From Candidatus Kapaibacterium thiocyanatum (GTDB lineage: Bacteria; Bacteroidota; Ignavibacteria; Kapaibacteriales; Kapaibacteriaceae), in contig MKVH01000013.1 in assembly GCA_001899175.1 (NCBI GenBank), positions 227,143-291,142 on the forward strand: 64,000 nt of DNA. Direction: 5' to 3'. Below, piece after piece: positions 28,629-38,941 of the stretch. The notes beneath the pieces are model-generated. The model was not told the DNA's origin and ran no database searches. It saw nothing but the letters and a program-made list of their open reading frames with translations. The translations under genes and the position numbers were made by a program. The first letter of the stretch is position 1, and the number at the start of each line of letters is the position of its first letter.

Positions 28629-29828
28629 ATGTACGGCGAATTCCAACAACACCTGCAATCGGAACTGTCCTCCATCAAGGAGAGCGGTCTGTTCAAGAAC
28701 GAACGCATCATCACGTCGCCCCAGGGTCCGGAGATCATGGTCGAGGGCCGGTCGACGCCCGTACTGAATTTCTGCGCCAACAACTATCTGGGCCTCTCCT
28801 CCCATCCGGCCGTCATCCAGGCAGCCAAGGACGCACTGGACACGCACGGCTTCGGCATGTCGAGCGTCCGCTTCATCTGCGGCACGCAGGACATCCACAA
28901 GATCCTGGAGGAAAAGATCGCCGCCTTCTGCCAGACCGACGACACGATCCTCTATGCCGCGTGCTTCGATGCCAACGGCGGTGTGTTCGAGCCCCTGCTG
29001 TCGGAACTCGATGCCATCGTGTCCGACTCCCTGAACCATGCCTCCATCATCGACGGCGTACGGCTGTGCAAGGCGAAGCGCTATCGCTACGAATCCTGCG
29101 ACATGGCCGACCTGGAAGCGCAACTGCGCCAGGCGAAGGCCGACGGTGCGCGGACGATCCTCATCGCGACCGATGCCGTCTTCTCCATGGATGGAACGAT
29201 CGCCCCTCTCGACAAGATCTGCGACCTGGCCGATGCTTTCGACGCCCTCGTCATGGTGGACGAATGTCATTCCATGGGCTTCATGGGTGCGCATGGCCGT
29301 GGCGTCGTGGAACACTGCGGTGTGACGGGACGCGTCGACATCATCACCGGAACGCTCGGCAAGGCACTGGGCGGCGGTATCGGCGGGTTCACGACCGGTC
29401 GCCAGGAAATCATCGACATGCTGCGTCAACGGTCGCGCCCGTATCTCTTCAGCAATTCCCTTCCCCCGGCCATCGTCGGAGCGGGCATCGCCGTGATGGA
29501 TCTTCTCAGCGCGACGACCGAACTGCGGGACACGCTGGAACGCAATACGAAGTACTTCCGTGAAGGCATGTCCGCACTGGGCTACGACATCGTCCCCGGT
29601 ACGCACCCCATCACGCCCATCATGCTCTACGACGCCCCGCTCGCACAGCAACTCGCCGAGAAGCTTCTCGACGAAGGCATCTACGTCATCGGCTTCTTCT
29701 ATCCGGTCGTCCCGAAGGGCAAGGCCCGTATCCGCGTCCAGGTCTCGGCCGCACATACACGTGAACACCTCGACCGCGCCATCGCCGCCTTCGGCAAGGC
29801 CGGCCGTGAACTCGGAGTCCTGAAATGA
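28629..29828 (+). CDS. kbl: glycine C-acetyltransferase (2-amino-3-ketobutyrate CoA ligase)
   Basis: 399 residues of the alpha-oxoamine synthase family. Visible are the Gly-rich N-terminal [28 protein letters not shown], the [10 protein letters not shown] segment, and the PLP lysine in [15 protein letters not shown]. The enzyme cleaves 2-amino-3-ketobutyrate with CoA to glycine and acetyl-CoA, the second step of threonine breakdown. No threonine dehydrogenase gene is adjacent. The stop overlaps the next gene by 4 bases. A -7-like box with one mismatch (CATATTTG) lies at 28584-28591. Confidence 0.95.
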   Translation: MYGEFQQHLQSELSSIKESGLFKNERIITSPQGPEIMVEGRSTPVLNFCANNYLGLSSHPAVIQAAKDALDTHGFGMSSVRFICGTQDIHKILEEKIAAFCQTDDTILYAACFDANGGVFEPLLSELDAIVSDSLNHASIIDGVRLCKAKRYRYESCDMADLEAQLRQAKADGARTILIATDAVFSMDGTIAPLDKICDLADAFDALVMVDECHSMGFMGAHGRGVVEHCGVTGRVDIITGTLGKALGGGIGGFTTGRQEIIDMLRQRSRPYLFSNSLPPAIVGAGIAVMDLLSATTELRDTLERNTKYFREGMSALGYDIVPGTHPITPIMLYDAPLAQQLAEKLLDEGIYVIGFFYPVVPKGKARIRVQVSAAHTREHLDRAIAAFGKAGRELGVLK

Positions 29829-30670
29829 TCATCGGTATCTGCGGCGCCGGCACGATGGGACGTGGCATCGCCATTTCCTCACTCCAGGCCGGACACCACG
29901 TCGTCCTGTTCGACATCGCCGAAGCCGCCTGTGCCAAGGCCGCGACGTACGTCCTGGACCAGCTCGCCAAAGCCGTCGAGAAGGGCAAGATGACGAGCGA
30001 TCGACTGTCGGCTGCAACGGCGGCATTCGGCACCGCAACGGATCTGTCGGCACTGTCGGCATGCGATCTCGTCATCGAAGCCATCGCCGAGAATCTCGAC
30101 ATCAAGCACGCGTTGTTCAGGACGCTCGAATCGCTGTGCCGTCCGGATGCCATCCTCGCGAGCAATACGTCGTCGATCTCCATCACGTCGCTCGCCCGTT
30201 GCCTCGAACGTCCCGAGCGTTTCGTCGGCCTGCACTTCTTCAATCCGGCTCACATCATGAAGCTGGTGGAAGTGATCAAGGGTACGCTGACGAGCGACGA
30301 AACGGTACGCATGGCCGTCGATGTGGCCAAGGGTATGGGCAAGACGACGGTCATCGCCAACGACGTCCCTGGCTTCATCGTCAACAGGGTCGCACGCAAC
30401 TTCTACAACGAGGCCCAGCGTGTCGCCATGGAACGGTGTGCGTCCCCGGAGCAGATCGACAGACTGCTGAAGGGACTGGGGTTCAGGATGGGACCGTTCG
30501 AGCTCATGGACCTCATCGGCGTCGACGTCAATCTCGACGTCACGAAGTCGATGTATGCCCAGTACTTCAACGAACCGCGCTTCAATCCTTCCCTTCTCCA
30601 GCAGCAGACGGTGGATGCAGGACTGCATGGACGCAAGACGGGGCGCGGCTTTTACGACTACGGAGAATAG
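29825..30670 (+). CDS. 3-hydroxyacyl-CoA dehydrogenase (3-hydroxybutyryl-CoA type)
   Basis: 281 residues, the size of the short monofunctional enzymes. The NAD-binding site is [13 protein letters not shown] at the N-terminus, the catalytic His lies in [17 protein letters not shown], and the C-terminal helical domain has [11 protein letters not shown] and a final [11 protein letters not shown]. The enzyme oxidises (S)-3-hydroxyacyl-CoA (often 3-hydroxybutyryl-CoA) with NAD. It is sandwiched by overlaps: ATGA with kbl in front and TAGTG with the permease gene behind. All three are therefore co-translated, although their functions do not form an obvious pathway. Confidence 0.94.
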   Translation: MIIGICGAGTMGRGIAISSLQAGHHVVLFDIAEAACAKAATYVLDQLAKAVEKGKMTSDRLSAATAAFGTATDLSALSACDLVIEAIAENLDIKHALFRTLESLCRPDAILASNTSSISITSLARCLERPERFVGLHFFNPAHIMKLVEVIKGTLTSDETVRMAVDVAKGMGKTTVIANDVPGFIVNRVARNFYNEAQRVAMERCASPEQIDRLLKGLGFRMGPFELMDLIGVDVNLDVTKSMYAQYFNEPRFNPSLLQQQTVDAGLHGRKTGRGFYDYGE

Positions 30671-31872
30671 TGGCGGTCTACCTCATCGCGACGCGGCTGG
30701 CACGCTCGCTGCGTGGAAACGGCTTCGCGCGGTTCACGACCATCGTTTCGGTCCTGAGCGTCGCCTTGGGCTGTATCGCCCTCATCGTCGCCATGAGCGT
30801 CCTGCGCGGCTATGAGGAAACCATCGAACGAACGGCACTGCGCTTCGCCGCCCCGATCGAAATACGATCGCTGACGGCTCCCCTCATCTCCGATGCCGCG
30901 GAAGCGGCCCAGGCCATTCGTGGTATGGAAGGCGTGACCGGAACGGAGCTGCTGATCACGAAGGAAGCGCTCGGCCGTACGCGTGCCGGCGTCGACGGAG
31001 TCGTCCTGGTAGGCATGTCGTCCGCTCGTGCACGAAACGAGATCGCTCCCCTGCTGGTCGAGGGCTCGATGACCGGCAGGCACGACGACTGCATCATCGG
31101 CGCCGACCTCGCCAGAAAACTCGCCCTGCACGTAGGCGACACGATCACGATCTATACCGCGGACGCAGGCACGGCAACGGCGCCCACGATCCTGCGCGGA
31201 CGCATCGGCGGCATCATCCGCTCCGGGATGCAGCAGCAGGACGAGTCCATCGTCCTCCTCCCGACGAACGTCCTCAGGGAACGCCTTCGCATGGAAGCGG
31301 GTGTGGCATCGTCCATCGCCGTAGATGTATCGGACATCGCGCGAGTGAAGGAGCTATCACGGGCCATCGCCGACAGGCTCGGGCCCCGGGCCTTCGTACA
31401 GACCTATCGTGAACGCTTCGGTGCCATGTATTCATGGATCGACCTCCAGCGCGAACCCATTCCCATCGTGCTCGGCCTCATCAGCATCGTCGCCGTCTTC
31501 ACGGTGGTATCGTCGCTGGTGATCGCCGTCGTCGAGAAGACGGGCACGATCGCCGTGCTGCGGTGTCTCGGGCTGGCGGGACGCAAGGTCGCATGGGTCG
31601 TTCTTCTGCACGGACTCCGCATCGGTATCGCTGGATGCGTGCTGGGCTGCCTGCTGGCCTTCGCCTTCTGCTGGGTACAGGCCACGTGGTCCGTCATCCG
31701 TCTGGACGGCGCCATCTACTACGTGAACGCCCTGCCCGTATCGCTCAGCCCGTTTCCGTACATCGTCGTCGTCGTCGTGTCGCTCCTGCTCTGCGTACTG
31801 GCTTCGCTGATTCCGATGTGGCTGGCCGGACGCATCAGTCCCGTTCGTGCTCTGCGTTTTGCGCAGCGTTGA
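30670..31872 (+). CDS. FtsX/LolC-type ABC transporter permease
   Basis: 400 residues with one N-terminal membrane helix (FARFTTIVSVLSVALGCIALIVAM), a large periplasmic MacB-PCD-like domain (about 50-250) and three C-terminal helices with the FtsX signature (LISIVAVFTVVSSLVIAVVEKTGTIAVLRCLG). The layout matches LolC/LolE, which release lipoproteins from the inner membrane to LolA. The partner ATPase LolD is not nearby. The GTG start at 30670 shares its G with the TAG stop before it. The last 38 bases overlap the converging doxX gene. Confidence 0.92.
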   Translation: MAVYLIATRLARSLRGNGFARFTTIVSVLSVALGCIALIVAMSVLRGYEETIERTALRFAAPIEIRSLTAPLISDAAEAAQAIRGMEGVTGTELLITKEALGRTRAGVDGVVLVGMSSARARNEIAPLLVEGSMTGRHDDCIIGADLARKLALHVGDTITIYTADAGTATAPTILRGRIGGIIRSGMQQQDESIVLLPTNVLRERLRMEAGVASSIAVDVSDIARVKELSRAIADRLGPRAFVQTYRERFGAMYSWIDLQREPIPIVLGLISIVAVFTVVSSLVIAVVEKTGTIAVLRCLGLAGRKVAWVVLLHGLRIGIAGCVLGCLLAFAFCWVQATWSVIRLDGAIYYVNALPVSLSPFPYIVVVVVSLLLCVLASLIPMWLAGRISPVRALRFAQR

Positions 31873-32287
31873 AGATCTGCTGATCCACGCTCAGACGTCC
31901 GGGACCGGCAAGGAAGACGATCGCCGCCATGACGAGATAGCAGAGCGCCAGTTCCTTCTTTCCGAACGGATCGGCGCCATGGAAGACGAAGCCGATGACG
32001 GCGAACATTCCCGCCGCGATAGCGGCGACGGGCCTGGTGAACAAGCCGACGACGAGCAGGATGCCGCCTGCGAATTCGACGTAGCTGGCCATGAAGGCCT
32101 GCAGCCAGGGCATGGGCCAACCGCGCTCGGTGAGACTGGCCGTGATCTTCACCATGCCGTCGAAGACCTTGCCGCTGCCGTGAAAGATCATCATCGCTCC
32201 GAGCCATATGCGCAGGACGGTCATACCCGTCGATACGGCCCACGGCTGGAGGAAGAGACTGCGATACTTCATGAGCGTCGGATTCAT
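31835..32287 (-). CDS. DoxX family membrane protein
   Basis: 150 residues with about four membrane segments (MTVLRIWLGAMMIFHGSGKVFDGM, YVEFAGGILLVVGLFTRPVAAIA, GMFAVIGFVFHG, LALCYLVMAAIVFLAG). The pattern R..LG..M..HG..K and the FAGG...G..TR..A motif are typical of DoxX. Some family members take part in oxidative-stress membrane complexes, and the function is not settled. It begins two bases after the stop of the thioredoxin-fold gene, so redox context is plausible. Confidence 0.88.
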   Translation of the reverse strand: MNPTLMKYRSLFLQPWAVSTGMTVLRIWLGAMMIFHGSGKVFDGMVKITASLTERGWPMPWLQAFMASYVEFAGGILLVVGLFTRPVAAIAAGMFAVIGFVFHGADPFGKKELALCYLVMAAIVFLAGPGRLSVDQQIFNAAQNAEHERD

Positions 32288-32288
32288 C

Positions 32289-32828
32289 CTAGTTCCCGTT
32301 CTTCGTTGGCAGTCCGGTGAAGTTCTTCCTGAAGGTCTCCCAGTCGGTCGTCGACGGCTCGCCGAAGAAGGCAAGGATCGGCGACATGGTCTTGGCGTCC
32401 AGATATCCAGGCACGGCCTGGATCATCGAAAAGTCCTCGTTGAGGAAGACGGTCGTAGGGTAGCTCATCTTCTCGCTCAACAGGGACAATGCGAGTGCGT
32501 GGGCCTTGCGCTCCTTGACGTAGACGAAGGCCTTGTCGTTGAAGACGACCGTGTCCTTACGCTCCGCGTCGAGCTTTACAGGCCAATACGTGGCGTTGAT
32601 GTAGGCGGCCACCGACGGATCCTCGTAGGTGGCCTTGTCCATCTTCTTGCACCATCCGCACCAGTCCGTGTAGACGTCGATGAGGATCTTCCGCGGCTCC
32701 GCCTTCGAACGCTGGACGGCCTCTTCGAAGCTGATCCAGTGCACGCCGTCTTCCGATGCCACGACACGGACGTTCATGGCGAAGACGACGCCGAGAAGGA
32801 CGATGCAGGCCAGCGCAACGGACCTCAT
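32289..32828 (-). CDS. secreted thioredoxin-fold protein (DUF255-like)
   Basis: 179 residues. A signal peptide (ALACIVLLGVVFAMNVRVVAS) is followed by a thioredoxin fold with active site WCGWC in IDVYTDWCGWCKKMDKATYED and the cis-proline YPTTVFLNED. The WCGWC active site followed by KKM resembles the thioredoxin_7/DUF255 class used in periplasmic disulfide or cytochrome maturation chemistry. Reduction probably needs a membrane partner; the adjacent DoxX is a candidate. It overlaps purL by 4 bases. Confidence 0.88.
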   Translation of the reverse strand: MRSVALACIVLLGVVFAMNVRVVASEDGVHWISFEEAVQRSKAEPRKILIDVYTDWCGWCKKMDKATYEDPSVAAYINATYWPVKLDAERKDTVVFNDKAFVYVKERKAHALALSLLSEKMSYPTTVFLNEDFSMIQAVPGYLDAKTMSPILAFFGEPSTTDWETFRKNFTGLPTKNGN

Positions 32829-35062
32829 GCTGCGTCACCGGCCATGATGGTCGAGAGCGTCGTGTCGTAGACGACGAAGAGGTCCGACACGGGTACGTCG
32901 ACGAGATCGGTGATCCTGAACGTCGTGCCTCCCGTCGTTCCCAAGACCGTACACGGCACACCTGCCGCGGCACAACGTGCTTCGAGGTCGGTGACCTTGC
33001 CATCGGCGACGGACACCAGTACACGGCTCTGCGCCTCGCCGAACAGGTGCGATGCGTAGTGGTCGAACGGAATCGACGCCTCGATGCCGATTTCCGAGCC
33101 GAACGTCATCTCGGCCAACGCTACCATCAGTCCGCCTTCGGCACAGTCATGGGCAGCCGTGACGATACCCGACCGGATGGCCGAGAGGATCACGCCCTGC
33201 AGCGCCGCTTCTTCCTTCATGTCGATATAGGGTGCGTCACCGATGACGCGTCCCTTCATGGTCTTGATATATTCCGATCCGCCGAGTTCCTCGCGCTGCC
33301 AGCCCACGAGGCAGACGGCCTGACCTTCGGCGACGAAGGACGAACCGACGACGGTATCGACGTCATCGATGAGTCCGAGCATTCCGATGGTAGGCGTGGG
33401 ATAAACGGCATGCTGCTGCGACTGGTTGTGGAAGCTCACGTTGCCACCCGTCACCGGCGTGTTCAGTGCCCTGCAGGCATCTCCCATACCGCGGATCGCT
33501 TCGGCGAACTGCCAGTATACTTCCGGATCGTACGGATTGCCGAAGTTCAGACAGTTCGTGATGGCTACGGGCTCGGCACCGACGCAGACGCAGTTGCGCG
33601 CGGCTTCCGCGACGGCGATCATGCCGCCGCGGTGCGGATTGAGATACGTGTAGCGGCTGTTGCAGTCCGTCGTGACGGCCACTGCCTTGCCGGGAATTTC
33701 CCTGATGCGCAGGACGGCGGCATCGCCGCCAGCGCGCAGGACCGTATTGGCTCCTACCTGCGAATCGTACTGTTCGTAGACCCATCGCTTGCTGGCGATC
33801 GTGGGAGACGCGAGCAGCTTCTTCAGGGCGTCCGTGCATTCCTGCTCACGCATCAGACCACCGCGATCGACGGGCTTCCGCGTCAGTTGCAGGTATTCGG
33901 GCTCGCGCTGTTCCCGTACGTAGACGGGGGCGTCACCACCAAGAACCAGCGACTGCGCCGGCAGATGGGCGACCGTCCGACCGCTCCTCGATACCGTGAT
34001 GCGTTCGTCGTCGGTGATCTCACCGATCTTCACGAACGGAACGTCCCACTTCTCGCATACGGCGATGGCCTTGTCCTCCATACCCTTCTTGACCACGACG
34101 AGCATGCGCTCCTGCGATTCCGAGAGCATGATCTCGTAGGCCGACATTCCCTGTTCGCGCAGCGGCACCTTGTCGAGGTCGATGCGCATACCGACGTTGC
34201 CCTTGGCACTCATTTCGGACGTCGAACAGGAGATACCCGCCGCACCCATGTCCTGCATACCGACGACGACGCCGGCATCGATCAGTTCGAGCGATGCTTC
34301 GAGCAGAAGCTTCTCGGCGAACGGATCGCCCACCTGGACCGTCGGACGCATGTTCTCCGTCTGCTCGTCGAACTCGCGCGATGCAAGGAGCGAAGCGCCG
34401 TGGATACCGTCGCGCCCCGTGCTGCTTCCCATGATGAAGACGGGATTGCCGACGCCGGATGCCATTGCCGATGCCATATGGCCAGAACGTACGACGCCGA
34501 CCGCCATGGCATTGACGAGAGGATTGTCCGTATAGCAGCGGTCGAAGTACACCTCGCCCGCCACGGTCGGTACGCCGAAGCAGTTGCCGTAATGTCCGAT
34601 ACCGTGAACGACGCCCTTGACGAGATAGCGCGTACGCTCCGTATCGGGTTCGCCGAATCGCAGGGAGTTCAGGGCGGCGATGGGACGTGCTCCCATCGTG
34701 AAGATGTCGCGAAGGATGCCTCCCACGCCGGTAGCCGCGCCCTGGAAGGGTTCCACGGCCGACGGATGGTTATGGCTTTCGATCTTGAAGGCCACGCCGT
34801 AGCCCGCGCCGATGTCGATCACGCCGGCATTCTCCTCGCCTGCCTCGACGAGCATACGGGCTCCCTTCCGGGGAAGGGTCTTGAGCTGCAGGATCGAATT
34901 CTTGTAGGAACAGTGTTCGCTCCACATCACGCTGTAGACGCCCAGCTCCGTATAGGTGGGAGTGCGTCCGAGCGTTTCGCAGATGCGAGTGAATTCATCG
35001 GGCGTGAGACCAAGCTCCTTCGCCGTTTCGACGGTGACGTCGATTTCCGAATACAGGTTCAT
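32825..35062 (-). CDS. purL: phosphoribosylformylglycinamidine synthase subunit PurL (small type)
   Basis: 745 residues, the length of the small PurL that works with separate PurS and PurQ. It shows SYKNSILQLKTLPRKG, the ATP-site DIGAGYGVAFKIESHNHPSAVEPFQGAATGVGGI in pieces, GGNVSFHNQS and the tail DCAEGGLMVALAEM. It makes FGAM from FGAR, ATP and ammonia in de novo purine synthesis. It follows accC by 9 bases and overlaps the thioredoxin-fold gene by 4. purS and purQ are not in the window. Confidence 0.97.
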   Translation of the reverse strand: MNLYSEIDVTVETAKELGLTPDEFTRICETLGRTPTYTELGVYSVMWSEHCSYKNSILQLKTLPRKGARMLVEAGEENAGVIDIGAGYGVAFKIESHNHPSAVEPFQGAATGVGGILRDIFTMGARPIAALNSLRFGEPDTERTRYLVKGVVHGIGHYGNCFGVPTVAGEVYFDRCYTDNPLVNAMAVGVVRSGHMASAMASGVGNPVFIMGSSTGRDGIHGASLLASREFDEQTENMRPTVQVGDPFAEKLLLEASLELIDAGVVVGMQDMGAAGISCSTSEMSAKGNVGMRIDLDKVPLREQGMSAYEIMLSESQERMLVVVKKGMEDKAIAVCEKWDVPFVKIGEITDDERITVSRSGRTVAHLPAQSLVLGGDAPVYVREQREPEYLQLTRKPVDRGGLMREQECTDALKKLLASPTIASKRWVYEQYDSQVGANTVLRAGGDAAVLRIREIPGKAVAVTTDCNSRYTYLNPHRGGMIAVAEAARNCVCVGAEPVAITNCLNFGNPYDPEVYWQFAEAIRGMGDACRALNTPVTGGNVSFHNQSQQHAVYPTPTIGMLGLIDDVDTVVGSSFVAEGQAVCLVGWQREELGGSEYIKTMKGRVIGDAPYIDMKEEAALQGVILSAIRSGIVTAAHDCAEGGLMVALAEMTFGSEIGIEASIPFDHYASHLFGEAQSRVLVSVADGKVTDLEARCAAAGVPCTVLGTTGGTTFRITDLVDVPVSDLFVVYDTTLSTIMAGDAA

Positions 35063-35071
35063 GAACGGTCC

Positions 35072-36520
35072 TTACTGCGAAATATCGGGTTGTCGGGGCG
35101 CACGGCGTGCTTCGTCGGCGGCGAAGCCGGCACCGGCCAGTGCGGAGATCGTGCGTGTCCACCATGCCGGCAAGGGCAGTGGCCAATGGTTCTGGACGAA
35201 GAATGTCGAATAGTCACCGCTCCGGAAAGGCTCCGAGTCGATGACGAGACGGCAGAACGGCAGCGTCGTCTTGAAACCGGCCAGATGATAACCGTCCAGT
35301 GCCACGAGCGTACGCTCGATGCACGCATGACGGTCTTCGGCCCATACGATGAGCTTGGCGACCATGGGATCGTAATGCACGGTGACCTCGTAGCCTTCGT
35401 AGAGGGCACTGTCGTTCCGTACGCCTTCCCCCTCCGGAAGCTGCATGAAGCTCACCGTGCCGGTATCCGGCAGGAAGTCGTTGAAGACGTCCTCCGCGCA
35501 GACGCGGCATTCGATGGCATGACCCTTCGGTTCGATGTCGACCTGCTTCATCGTCAGCGCCTTGCCCGCTGCGATGAGCAACTGCTGTTCGACGAAGTCG
35601 ACGCCGGTCACCATTTCGGTGACGGGATGTTCGACCTGCAGGCGCGTATTCACTTCCATGAAGTAGAATTCACCGCGTGCATCCAGCAGGAATTCCAGCG
35701 TTCCGGCATTGGTATAGCTGGCTGCCTGGACGAGACGTGCCGCGGCTTCGCCCATCGCCTTGCGGATGGCAGGAGTGACGGCCGACGACGGCGATTCCTC
35801 GACGACCTTCTGATGGCGGCGCTGGATGGAGCATTCGCGTTCCGGGAAATACAGCACCGTACCGTGATGGTCCGCCAGTACCTGGATTTCGATGTGACGC
35901 GGATTGACGATGTAGCGTTCGATGAAGACACGGCCGTCGTTGAACGATGCCAGGGCTTCGTTCCGGGCCATGCTGAAGGCGGACTCGATCTCGGCATCGG
36001 ATTCGACGATGCGCATCCCCTTCCCTCCACCACCCGCCGCGGCCTTGATGATGACGGGATAGCCGATACGATCCACCACGCGACGTGCCTCGGCGAAGTC
36101 GACGACGGCACCGTCGGAACCGGGCGAAATCGGGACTTCGGCCCTGAGGGCGATCTCACGCGCCGCCGTCTTGTCCCCGAGCATGGCGATGGCTTCCGGC
36201 GTAGGACCGATGAAAACCATACCCGCGTCCGCCACGGCACGGGCGAACTCGGCGTTCTCGCTCAGGAAGCCGTAGCCCGGATGGACTGCGTCGGCACCGC
36301 AGGCCCTGGCGGCCTGGAGAACCTTGTCCATGACCAGATACGATTCCCGGGGCGTATAGCCGCCGATGGCGATAGCCTCGTCGGCCTCGCTCACATGCAG
36401 CGAGCGCGCGTCGGCATCGGAGTGGATGGCGACGGTGGCTATTCCAAGCCGTTTGCAGGTTTTGATCACGCGGAGCGCTATTTCACCGCGATTCGCAATC
36501 AGCACTTTGGAAAACGGCAT
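35072..36520 (-). CDS. accC: acetyl-CoA carboxylase biotin carboxylase subunit
   Basis: 482 residues. The ATP-grasp core has the N-terminal KVLIANRGEIALRVIKTCKRLG, the glycine loop KAAAGGGGKGMRIVE, and the conserved EVNTRLQVEHPVTEMVTG. It carboxylates biotin on AccB for acetyl-CoA carboxylase. No biotinyl domain follows, so it is the single-function form. The length is about 30 residues above the E. coli enzyme because of a longer C-terminus. It follows mutS2 with a gap of 57 bases, which may hold its own promoter (TAAATTG read on minus near 36559). Confidence 0.96.
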   Translation of the reverse strand: MPFSKVLIANRGEIALRVIKTCKRLGIATVAIHSDADARSLHVSEADEAIAIGGYTPRESYLVMDKVLQAARACGADAVHPGYGFLSENAEFARAVADAGMVFIGPTPEAIAMLGDKTAAREIALRAEVPISPGSDGAVVDFAEARRVVDRIGYPVIIKAAAGGGGKGMRIVESDAEIESAFSMARNEALASFNDGRVFIERYIVNPRHIEIQVLADHHGTVLYFPERECSIQRRHQKVVEESPSSAVTPAIRKAMGEAAARLVQAASYTNAGTLEFLLDARGEFYFMEVNTRLQVEHPVTEMVTGVDFVEQQLLIAAGKALTMKQVDIEPKGHAIECRVCAEDVFNDFLPDTGTVSFMQLPEGEGVRNDSALYEGYEVTVHYDPMVAKLIVWAEDRHACIERTLVALDGYHLAGFKTTLPFCRLVIDSEPFRSGDYSTFFVQNHWPLPLPAWWTRTISALAGAGFAADEARRAPRQPDISQ

Positions 36521-36577
36521 GGACGGTCGGAATGGGATGAACGGAGACGATGGAACCGCAATTTACGGCTTCCGGAG

Positions 36578-38941
36578 CTATTGGAACTCGACGATGGTCA
36601 CGCCGTCACCACCTTCGTTGAGGTTTCCGAGACGATAGGACTTGATCTGCGGATGTTCGTGAAGATATTCCTGGACGACCTTGCGCAGGGCACCGGTACC
36701 CTTGCCGTGAATGATCGTGGCCGAGGAGATGTTGCCCATGATGGCATCGCTGATGAACTGTTCCAGAACCTTCAGCCCTTCGTCGGCCCTCATGCCGCGC
36801 ATGTCGCAGCTCGTCCGGCTGTCGAACTTCATGAACACACCGGAGTCGCGCTGTACGACGGCCTTCTGATTCGTCGGGCGCAGCTGCGCGAGCGGGAACC
36901 TGAATTTGATGCCGTTGACTTCGACCAGTGCCGTCGACGCCTTCGCATCGATCTCGATCACGGTTCCGGCGGAGCTCGTGCCGTCCACCATGACGGCGGA
37001 ACCGATCTTGACGTCGCCCTGGGCATGTGCCTGCGTTTCGGCCGGCTCCTCGCGCGGCCGGACGATCTCCTCGCGCTGACGTTCGAAGTCCTTCTTCGTC
37101 TCGCTGACCGACCGCTGCTGTTCGCGTACTTCACGGATGGTGTTCTCCACCAGCGACTGCGCCTTGCGCAGGATGTCGCGCGCTTCCTCACGGGCTTCGT
37201 CGACGAGTTCGGACCGCTTCTTCTTGACCTGCTGGAGTCGTTCGTCCAGATCGCGGCGAAGCCGCTCCGCCTTCATCGCCTCCTCGGCAGCCTTCATCTT
37301 CTGTTCCTCGGCCTCGGCCCTGAAGCGCTGCATCGCGGCGATGCTCTGCTCCAGTTCGTCGTGACGATCTCCGAGATAGCCACGCGCCCGCGTGAGCACG
37401 ACGTCCGGCAGCCCGACGTTCTGGGCGAGCACGAAGGCATAGCTGTTCCCCGGTACGTTGCTCAGGAAGTGGAATGTGGGCTGCAACTGCTTCTCGTCGA
37501 AGGCCAGGGACGCATTACGGATGGCCGGACGCGTCAAGGCATACTGCTTGAGCGACGACTGGTGGGTGGTGACGACGAAGCATGCTTGCCGTTCGACGAG
37601 ACTGTCCAGAACACCGGCTGCCAGCGCCCCGCCTTCGGCAGGATCGGTACCGGCGCATATCTCGTCGATGAGGATGAGGGCATCCGGTCCGGTGAAGGAG
37701 AGGATGTCCCGTATTCGGATGATCTGCGAGGAGAACGTCGACAGGTTCGAATCGATGGACTGATGATCGCCGATGGCCGTGAAGATCCGCCGGATGTTTG
37801 TCCGGCACATGCCGAGCGGGAAGATGCCCGCCAGAGCCATGGCCACACTCAGGCCGATGGTCTTCATGGCGACGGTTTTGCCTCCGGCGTTCGGGCCGGA
37901 TATGAGGTAGCCGCGCGTCGCCGTATCGAACGACACGGACAGTGGAATGACGGGCTGCTTGCCGAGAATGGCCTGCTGCCGGAGTACGGGATGATGGACC
38001 TGATGCAGTTCGATGACGTCGTCGTCGCCGATTTCGGGCCGGATACCGCCCATATCCAGTGCATAGCGGGCACGGGCCAGGATCACGTCGAGATCGGTAA
38101 GGACGTCGGCGGCGGCATCCAGTTCATGGGCAACGGCCCCGACTTCCGCCGTGAGCGTCATGAGGATACGTGCGATCTCGCGCAGCTCCTGGTTGTGGAG
38201 CAGGGAGAGATCGTTGTTCATCTCGAAGGTCTCGGCCGGCTCGAGGAAGACGGTGGATCCCGTCTGCGATACACCGTGGATGATGCCCGGCACGGCGCGC
38301 TTGTTCTCCACACGCAGCGGCAGTACGAAGCGTCCGTCACGTTGCGTGACGAACTCGTCCTGGAGGAGCTCCTCCTCGCCGAACTTCCTGAGGATCTTCT
38401 GCAACCGTGTGCGCAGGCGGGCCGACAGTTCCTGGATCTCCCGGCGGATGCTCAGGAGTTCGCGGCTGGCATTGTCCCGCACCGCCCCCGTCTCGTCGAT
38501 CGCATCCGTGATGTGCTTCTCCAGCACGCGGTTGTCGATGAGGGTCTCGACGAACTCGTGCAATGCCGGCGAACGGTCCTGCCGTTCACCGAAGTAGCGT
38601 TTCAGGTTCCTCGACGTCTGCATGGCTTCGGCGACGTGGAGCAGATCCGGCGCCGTGAGGAAGTTACCTTCGATGCGGGCCTTCTGCATCAGCGGGCGGA
38701 TATCCGTCAGCCGGTCGTAAGGTACCGTTTCGCCGGAGGCGATGGCATCGACCATTTCCTGGACGCGCCGGAGATCGGTACGGAGCGTCTCCGCATTCGT
38801 CGCCGGACGCAGGGAAAACGTGCGCATCGCGCCCATCTCCGTCGTGCAGTTCCGTGCCACGTGTGCCAGTACCTTGGGAAATTCGAGCTCGTCCAGGGCG
38901 ACGTCGAGCAATGCCGAATCGGAAACGTTCACGACATTCAT
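36578..38941 (-). CDS. mutS2: endonuclease MutS2
   Basis: 787 residues. The MutS-like ATPase core has the Walker A loop SGPNAGGKTVAMKTIGL, the Walker B region ALILIDEICAGTDPAEGGAL and the core helices in front. A long charged coiled coil follows (AEEQKMKAAEEAMKAERLRRD, about 520-620), then a KOW-like strand region and a C-terminal Smr nuclease domain with DMRGMRADEGLKVLEQF and IIHGKGTGALRKVVQEYL. It lacks the mismatch-binding domain of MutS1. Known roles are recombination control and rescue of collided ribosomes. It overlaps yqeY by 4 bases. Confidence 0.96.
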   Translation of the reverse strand: MNVVNVSDSALLDVALDELEFPKVLAHVARNCTTEMGAMRTFSLRPATNAETLRTDLRRVQEMVDAIASGETVPYDRLTDIRPLMQKARIEGNFLTAPDLLHVAEAMQTSRNLKRYFGERQDRSPALHEFVETLIDNRVLEKHITDAIDETGAVRDNASRELLSIRREIQELSARLRTRLQKILRKFGEEELLQDEFVTQRDGRFVLPLRVENKRAVPGIIHGVSQTGSTVFLEPAETFEMNNDLSLLHNQELREIARILMTLTAEVGAVAHELDAAADVLTDLDVILARARYALDMGGIRPEIGDDDVIELHQVHHPVLRQQAILGKQPVIPLSVSFDTATRGYLISGPNAGGKTVAMKTIGLSVAMALAGIFPLGMCRTNIRRIFTAIGDHQSIDSNLSTFSSQIIRIRDILSFTGPDALILIDEICAGTDPAEGGALAAGVLDSLVERQACFVVTTHQSSLKQYALTRPAIRNASLAFDEKQLQPTFHFLSNVPGNSYAFVLAQNVGLPDVVLTRARGYLGDRHDELEQSIAAMQRFRAEAEEQKMKAAEEAMKAERLRRDLDERLQQVKKKRSELVDEAREEARDILRKAQSLVENTIREVREQQRSVSETKKDFERQREEIVRPREEPAETQAHAQGDVKIGSAVMVDGTSSAGTVIEIDAKASTALVEVNGIKFRFPLAQLRPTNQKAVVQRDSGVFMKFDSRTSCDMRGMRADEGLKVLEQFISDAIMGNISSATIIHGKGTGALRKVVQEYLHEHPQIKSYRLGNLNEGGDGVTIVEFQ

